Of a stretch of DNA of 64,000 nt, positions 60,870 to 64,000 are shown in pieces. The first letter of the stretch is position 1; each line of letters starts with the position of its first letter. Source of the DNA: Inquilinus limosus (GTDB taxonomy: Bacteria > Pseudomonadota > Alphaproteobacteria > DSM-16000 > Inquilinaceae); contig NZ_NHON01000001.1 of the NCBI RefSeq assembly GCF_002195995.1, positions 135,906 to 199,905 of the forward strand, in the 5' to 3' direction. A model generated the notes under the pieces. That model did no database searches, had not been told where the DNA came from, and saw only the letters and a list, made by a program, of their open reading frames with translations. The position numbers and the translations under genes are program-made.

Positions 60870-63137
60870 CTAGTCCGATGCCGGTCCCAGCAGGTCATGC
60901 AGCCTGATCGGGAAGCGGCGAACGCGCGCTCCTGTCGCGTGCCAGACCGCGTTCGCCACGGCACCGCCGGTGCCGGTGATGCCGATCTCCCCGACCCCCT
61001 TGATGCCCAGGGCGTTCACATGGGGATCGAACTCGTCGATCATCACGACATCGATGGACGGCACGTCGGCGTTCACCGGAACGTGATACTCGGCAAGATC
61101 GGCATTCAGGATGCGGCCGGAGCGCCGATCCATCACCGCCTCCTCATGCAATGCGAAGGATGCGCCCCAGATCATGCCGCCATAGTACTGGCTGCGCACC
61201 AGCCGCGGATTGATGACCCGCCCCGCCGCAAAGGCCCCGACGAGGCGGGTGACGCGGACCTGGCCGAGATCGGGGTCGACCTTGACCTCGGCGAAGACCG
61301 CCCCGTGCGCGTGCATCGCATAGGCCGACTGGGCCGCAGGATCCGCGGCACTTCTGCCGCGGCCTTCGATCTCGGCCAGCCCGGCACGGGCGAGAATGTC
61401 GGTGTAGCTCTCGCTCCGGCTCCCGTCGTCGCGGCGGACCAGACGGCCGTTCCGCGCGAGCACCCCGGCGTTCCCCGCCCCGAACAAGGGCGAACGCTCA
61501 TCGCCGGTCGCGAGATCGGTCAGCCTGGCGATGACATCGGCGCCGGCCCCATGGATCGCCATCCCGGCCGTCGCGGTGTGGGCCGAGCCGCCGGCGATGC
61601 CGGCATCCGGGAGATCGGACGAGCCGGCCCTGAACTCAACCCGATCGAGATCGAGCCCGAGGCCGTCGGCCGCGATCTGGGCCAATGCGGTCCAGGCGCC
61701 CTGCCCCATGTCGTGCGCGCCCGTCTCCACGACGGCAGTGCCGTCGCGCCGCAGCACCGCACGGGCCTCGGCCTGGAACATCAGCGCCGGGAAGGTCGCG
61801 GTGCCCATCCCCCAGCCGACGAGGAAGCCGGCCTCGTCTCGCATCTGCCGCGGTGCGACCGGACGCCCCGACCAGCCGAAGCGGGCCGCGCCCTCCGCGT
61901 AGCACTCGCGCAGGGCCTTGGAGGAGAACGGCTTGCCGGAGATCGGCTCGACCTCGGCGTAGTTCTTCAGCCGGAAGGCCAGCGGGTCCATCCCGGAGGC
62001 CCAGGCCGCCTCGTCGATCGCGCTCTCCAGCGCGATCGAGCCCGTGGCCTCCCCGGGCGCCCGCATGAACAGCGGCGTGCCGGTGTCGACGCGGACCACG
62101 TCGTGGGAGGTGGCGATGGCCGGGCTGGCGTAGAGCGTGTGCGAGGCGTCGGCCGCCGGCTCGAAGAAGTCGTCGAAGCTGCTCGACGTCGTCTTCGCGT
62201 GATGGGCCAGCGCGGTCATCCGGCCCTCGCCATCGACGCCGATCCGCAGCGTCTGGCGGGTGGGTGCGCGATGGCCGACCGGCCCGTACATCTGTTCGCG
62301 GCGCAGCACCAGCTTGACTGGCCGGCCGACCAGCCGGGCCGCCAGGATGCCGAGGACTTGTGGACCGGAGATCAGGCCCTTGGAGCCGAAGCCGCCGCCG
62401 AGGAACGGGCTGCGAATATGGATCTTCTCGGGCGGGATGCCGAACAGCCCCGCGATGCGGCCCTGGGCCATAGCCATGCCCTGGCTCGGCGTGTCGATCG
62501 ACAAGGCATCGCCGTCCCAGGCGGCCACGATGGCGTGAGGCTCCATCGCATTGTGGTACTGGCTGGGGGTCTCATAGGTCGCCTCGACACGGCTCGGCGA
62601 GCCGGCAAGGGCGGCCCCGACCTCGCCCCGCTGCACCTGGGCCGGATTGCCGACGCCGACGGCCGGAGGCACGAAGCTCTCGCCGGCGTCGAGCCCGACC
62701 CGTGCCGGCAGGGTCTCGTATGTCGGCGACAGCAGTGCCACGCCCTCCGTCGCCGCCTCCAGCGTCTCGGCAATCACCACCGCGATCGGCTGGTTGGCGT
62801 AGCGCACCCTGTCGTTCTGCAGGACATCGATCCGGAACATGAACGGGTTCGACTTCTCGTCCGGGTCCATCGCCAGCGGCGGTCGGTTGCCAGGGGTCAT
62901 GACCTCGATCACGCCGGGATGCGCCTTGGCCGCATCGACATCGAGAGCCGTCACCCGGCCACGGGCGATGCTGCTGACCGCGAGCACCGCGTGCAGCATT
63001 CCCGCCGGGTGGTTGTCGGCAGCGTAACGGGCAGCCCCGGTCACCTTCAGGACGCCGTCGCGGCGCGTCAGCGGCTGGCCGATGCTGGAGCCGTGGCGCG
63101 CATGGGCGGGAGCGGCTGTGGGGCGGATCTCAGTCAT
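60870..63137 (-). CDS. Xanthine/aldehyde oxidase family molybdenum-binding subunit (PaoC-like)
   Basis: The 755-residue protein has the small N-terminal domain (GQPLTRRDGVLKVTGAARYAADN) and the two large Mo-binding parts: FLGGGFGSKG, FMRAPGEATGSIALESAIDE, HDMGQGAWTALAQIAADGLG and the catalytic Glu717 in GIKGVGEIG. It resembles the PaoC subunit of periplasmic aldehyde oxidoreductase. It has no signal of its own; partners with a TAT-exported Fe-S subunit would carry it. It overlaps the upstream FAD subunit by eight bases. Confidence 0.88.
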   Translation of the reverse strand: MTEIRPTAAPAHARHGSSIGQPLTRRDGVLKVTGAARYAADNHPAGMLHAVLAVSSIARGRVTALDVDAAKAHPGVIEVMTPGNRPPLAMDPDEKSNPFMFRIDVLQNDRVRYANQPIAVVIAETLEAATEGVALLSPTYETLPARVGLDAGESFVPPAVGVGNPAQVQRGEVGAALAGSPSRVEATYETPSQYHNAMEPHAIVAAWDGDALSIDTPSQGMAMAQGRIAGLFGIPPEKIHIRSPFLGGGFGSKGLISGPQVLGILAARLVGRPVKLVLRREQMYGPVGHRAPTRQTLRIGVDGEGRMTALAHHAKTTSSSFDDFFEPAADASHTLYASPAIATSHDVVRVDTGTPLFMRAPGEATGSIALESAIDEAAWASGMDPLAFRLKNYAEVEPISGKPFSSKALRECYAEGAARFGWSGRPVAPRQMRDEAGFLVGWGMGTATFPALMFQAEARAVLRRDGTAVVETGAHDMGQGAWTALAQIAADGLGLDLDRVEFRAGSSDLPDAGIAGGSAHTATAGMAIHGAGADVIARLTDLATGDERSPLFGAGNAGVLARNGRLVRRDDGSRSESYTDILARAGLAEIEGRGRSAADPAAQSAYAMHAHGAVFAEVKVDPDLGQVRVTRLVGAFAAGRVINPRLVRSQYYGGMIWGASFALHEEAVMDRRSGRILNADLAEYHVPVNADVPSIDVVMIDEFDPHVNALGIKGVGEIGITGTGGAVANAVWHATGARVRRFPIRLHDLLGPASD

Positions 63138-64000
63138 CGAGGAGCGCTCCGGGAGCGGATGAGAACGGAGAGGCCGGAAGGGCCGGAAGGCGCTCGGGCG
63201 TGCCGGCCGCGGCGAGCGTCAGGGCGCGGACGACAACCCGGCGCGTGAGCTCGATCTTGTACGCGTTGTCGCCCGAGGGCCTGGCGTCGGCCAGAGCCGC
63301 CTGCGCGGCCTGCCGGAAGGCCGCTGCGCCCGGTCTGGCATCGGCAAGAATTGTCTCCGCCGCCCGCGCGCGCCAGGGCTTGGCCGCCACCCCGCCGAGC
63401 GCCAGCCGCGCCTCCCGGATCATGCCGTCCTCGAGGCGGATCACCGCCGCGGCCGAAACCACCGCGAAGGCGTAGGAGGTGCGCTCGCGCACCTTGAGGT
63501 AGCGGGCATGACCGGAGAATGCGCCGGCCGCGGCCGGTAGGCGGATGGCGACGATCAGATCGCCCGGCTCGAGCGCGCTCTCGCGGTCGGGCGTCGCACC
63601 CGGCAGCCGGTGGAGATCCTCGATGGCGATCTCGCGGCGGCCATCCCTGCCTTCCACCTCCACCACGGCATCCAGCGCGACGAGCGGCACGCAGAAGTCG
63701 GAGGGATGGGTGGCGATGCAGCCGTCGCTCCAGCCGAGCACCGCATGCAGCCGGTTCTCGCCGTCGCGGGCGTCGCAGCCGGCGCCTGGCTCGCGCCTGT
63801 TGCAGGCGCTGGCGGTATCGTAGAAGTACGCGCAGCGTGTCCGCTGCAGCAGGTTGCCGCCGACCGTCGCGGCATTGCGGAGCTGCGCGGAGGCACCGGA
63901 CAGCAGCGCCTCCGCCACCGCCGGATAGCTTCGGGCGAAATCGGGATCGTGGGCGAGGTCGGCATTGCGAACCAGGGCGCCGATTCGAACACCCCCATCC
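63130..64000 (-). CDS. Xanthine/aldehyde oxidase FAD-binding subunit (PaoB-like), partial
   Basis: The frame is open to the window edge, so the N-terminus is missing. It reads VRIGALVRNADLAHDPDFA, then the FAD motif SAQLRNAATVGGNLLQRTRC, and AIEDLHRLPGATPDRESALEPGDLIVAIRLP with the C-terminal CO-dehydrogenase-type domain. Cysteines in RTRCAYFYD, SACNRREPGAGC fit the extra [4Fe-4S] cluster known in PaoB. An internal ATG at 63918 should not be taken as the start. The 2Fe-2S subunit should lie just outside. Confidence 0.85.
   Translation of the reverse strand, partial: DGGVRIGALVRNADLAHDPDFARSYPAVAEALLSGASAQLRNAATVGGNLLQRTRCAYFYDTASACNRREPGAGCDARDGENRLHAVLGWSDGCIATHPSDFCVPLVALDAVVEVEGRDGRREIAIEDLHRLPGATPDRESALEPGDLIVAIRLPAAAGAFSGHARYLKVRERTSYAFAVVSAAAVIRLEDGMIREARLALGGVAAKPWRARAAETILADARPGAAAFRQAAQAALADARPSGDNAYKIELTRRVVVRALTLAAAGTPERLPALPASPFSSAPGALLDD

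Noticed and set aside
60711-63248. 845-codon plus-strand frame opposite the oxidase large subunit
   Set aside because: It is antisense to the Mo-binding subunit, whose catalytic motifs are intact, and has shadow-like composition.
1-64000. CRISPR array, tRNA, rRNA or replication origin
   Set aside because: No regularly spaced repeats, tRNA-like cloverleaf or rRNA sequence was seen while reading both strands.

Overview
The window is about 64 kb of GC-rich DNA. Long catabolic operons, many ABC importers of the sugar, peptide and sulfonate types, several luciferase-like (LLM) monooxygenases, TAT signals and LysR/GntR/LacI/MarR regulators suggest a soil or host-associated alphaproteobacterium (Rhizobiales- or Rhodospirillales-like). 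This placement is inferred from gene content and style. No rRNA, tRNA, CRISPR array or replication gene was recognised.

Region 1 (1-13.8 kb) is a patchwork. It holds a LysR regulator divergent from a TAT-exported bicupin of the oxalate decarboxylase family. Next come a response regulator split by an in-frame TGA, a small cupin, and an esterase broken by a frameshift and truncation. A 69-bp hairpin repeat and a decayed IS6-family element follow. The intact genes are a MarR-controlled cassette of flavin monooxygenase, medium-chain reductase and MFS exporter. Beyond it lie a group II intron reverse-transcriptase remnant and two IS66 transposase halves joined head to head at a perfect 22-bp palindrome.

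Region 2 (14.2-27.9 kb) is a long minus-strand operon with a divergent LacI regulator. It encodes a sugar-type ABC importer without its ATPase, an aldo/keto reductase, two VOC proteins, a Gfo/Idh/MocA oxidoreductase, a DUF1080 (3-keto-disaccharide hydrolase fold) protein, a UPF0303 protein, a sugar isomerase-like TIM barrel, another VOC protein and a cytosolic TolB-like propeller. The Gfo/Idh + DUF1080 + TIM-barrel combination fits an oxidoreductive (3-keto) glycoside-cleavage route. A second binding-protein gene has been cut by a deletion that fused it to a SnoaL-like remnant.

Region 3 (27.9-60.7 kb) looks like a sulfur-scavenging super-cluster in four transcription units. (a) A GntR regulator sits beside a peptide-type importer, an M20 protein with altered metal site, a D-cysteine desulfhydrase-family enzyme, an ornithine cyclodeaminase/ketimine reductase-family enzyme and a rhodanese. 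(b) A second peptide-type importer with a fused double ATPase is followed by two LLM proteins and a DUF3088 protein with a CPHC motif. (c) On the minus strand, two tandem binding proteins, two permeases and a double ATPase lead into a GNAT acetyltransferase and three more LLM proteins. (d) Divergently, an Ssu/Tau-type importer is followed by a TauD-family dioxygenase and a cysteine synthase. Together they suggest import of S-substituted cysteine-type compounds and sulfonates, oxidative or deacylative release of sulfur, and reassimilation into cysteine.

Region 4 (60.9-64 kb) holds two subunits of a periplasmic-type xanthine/aldehyde oxidase on the minus strand. The FAD subunit runs off the window end.
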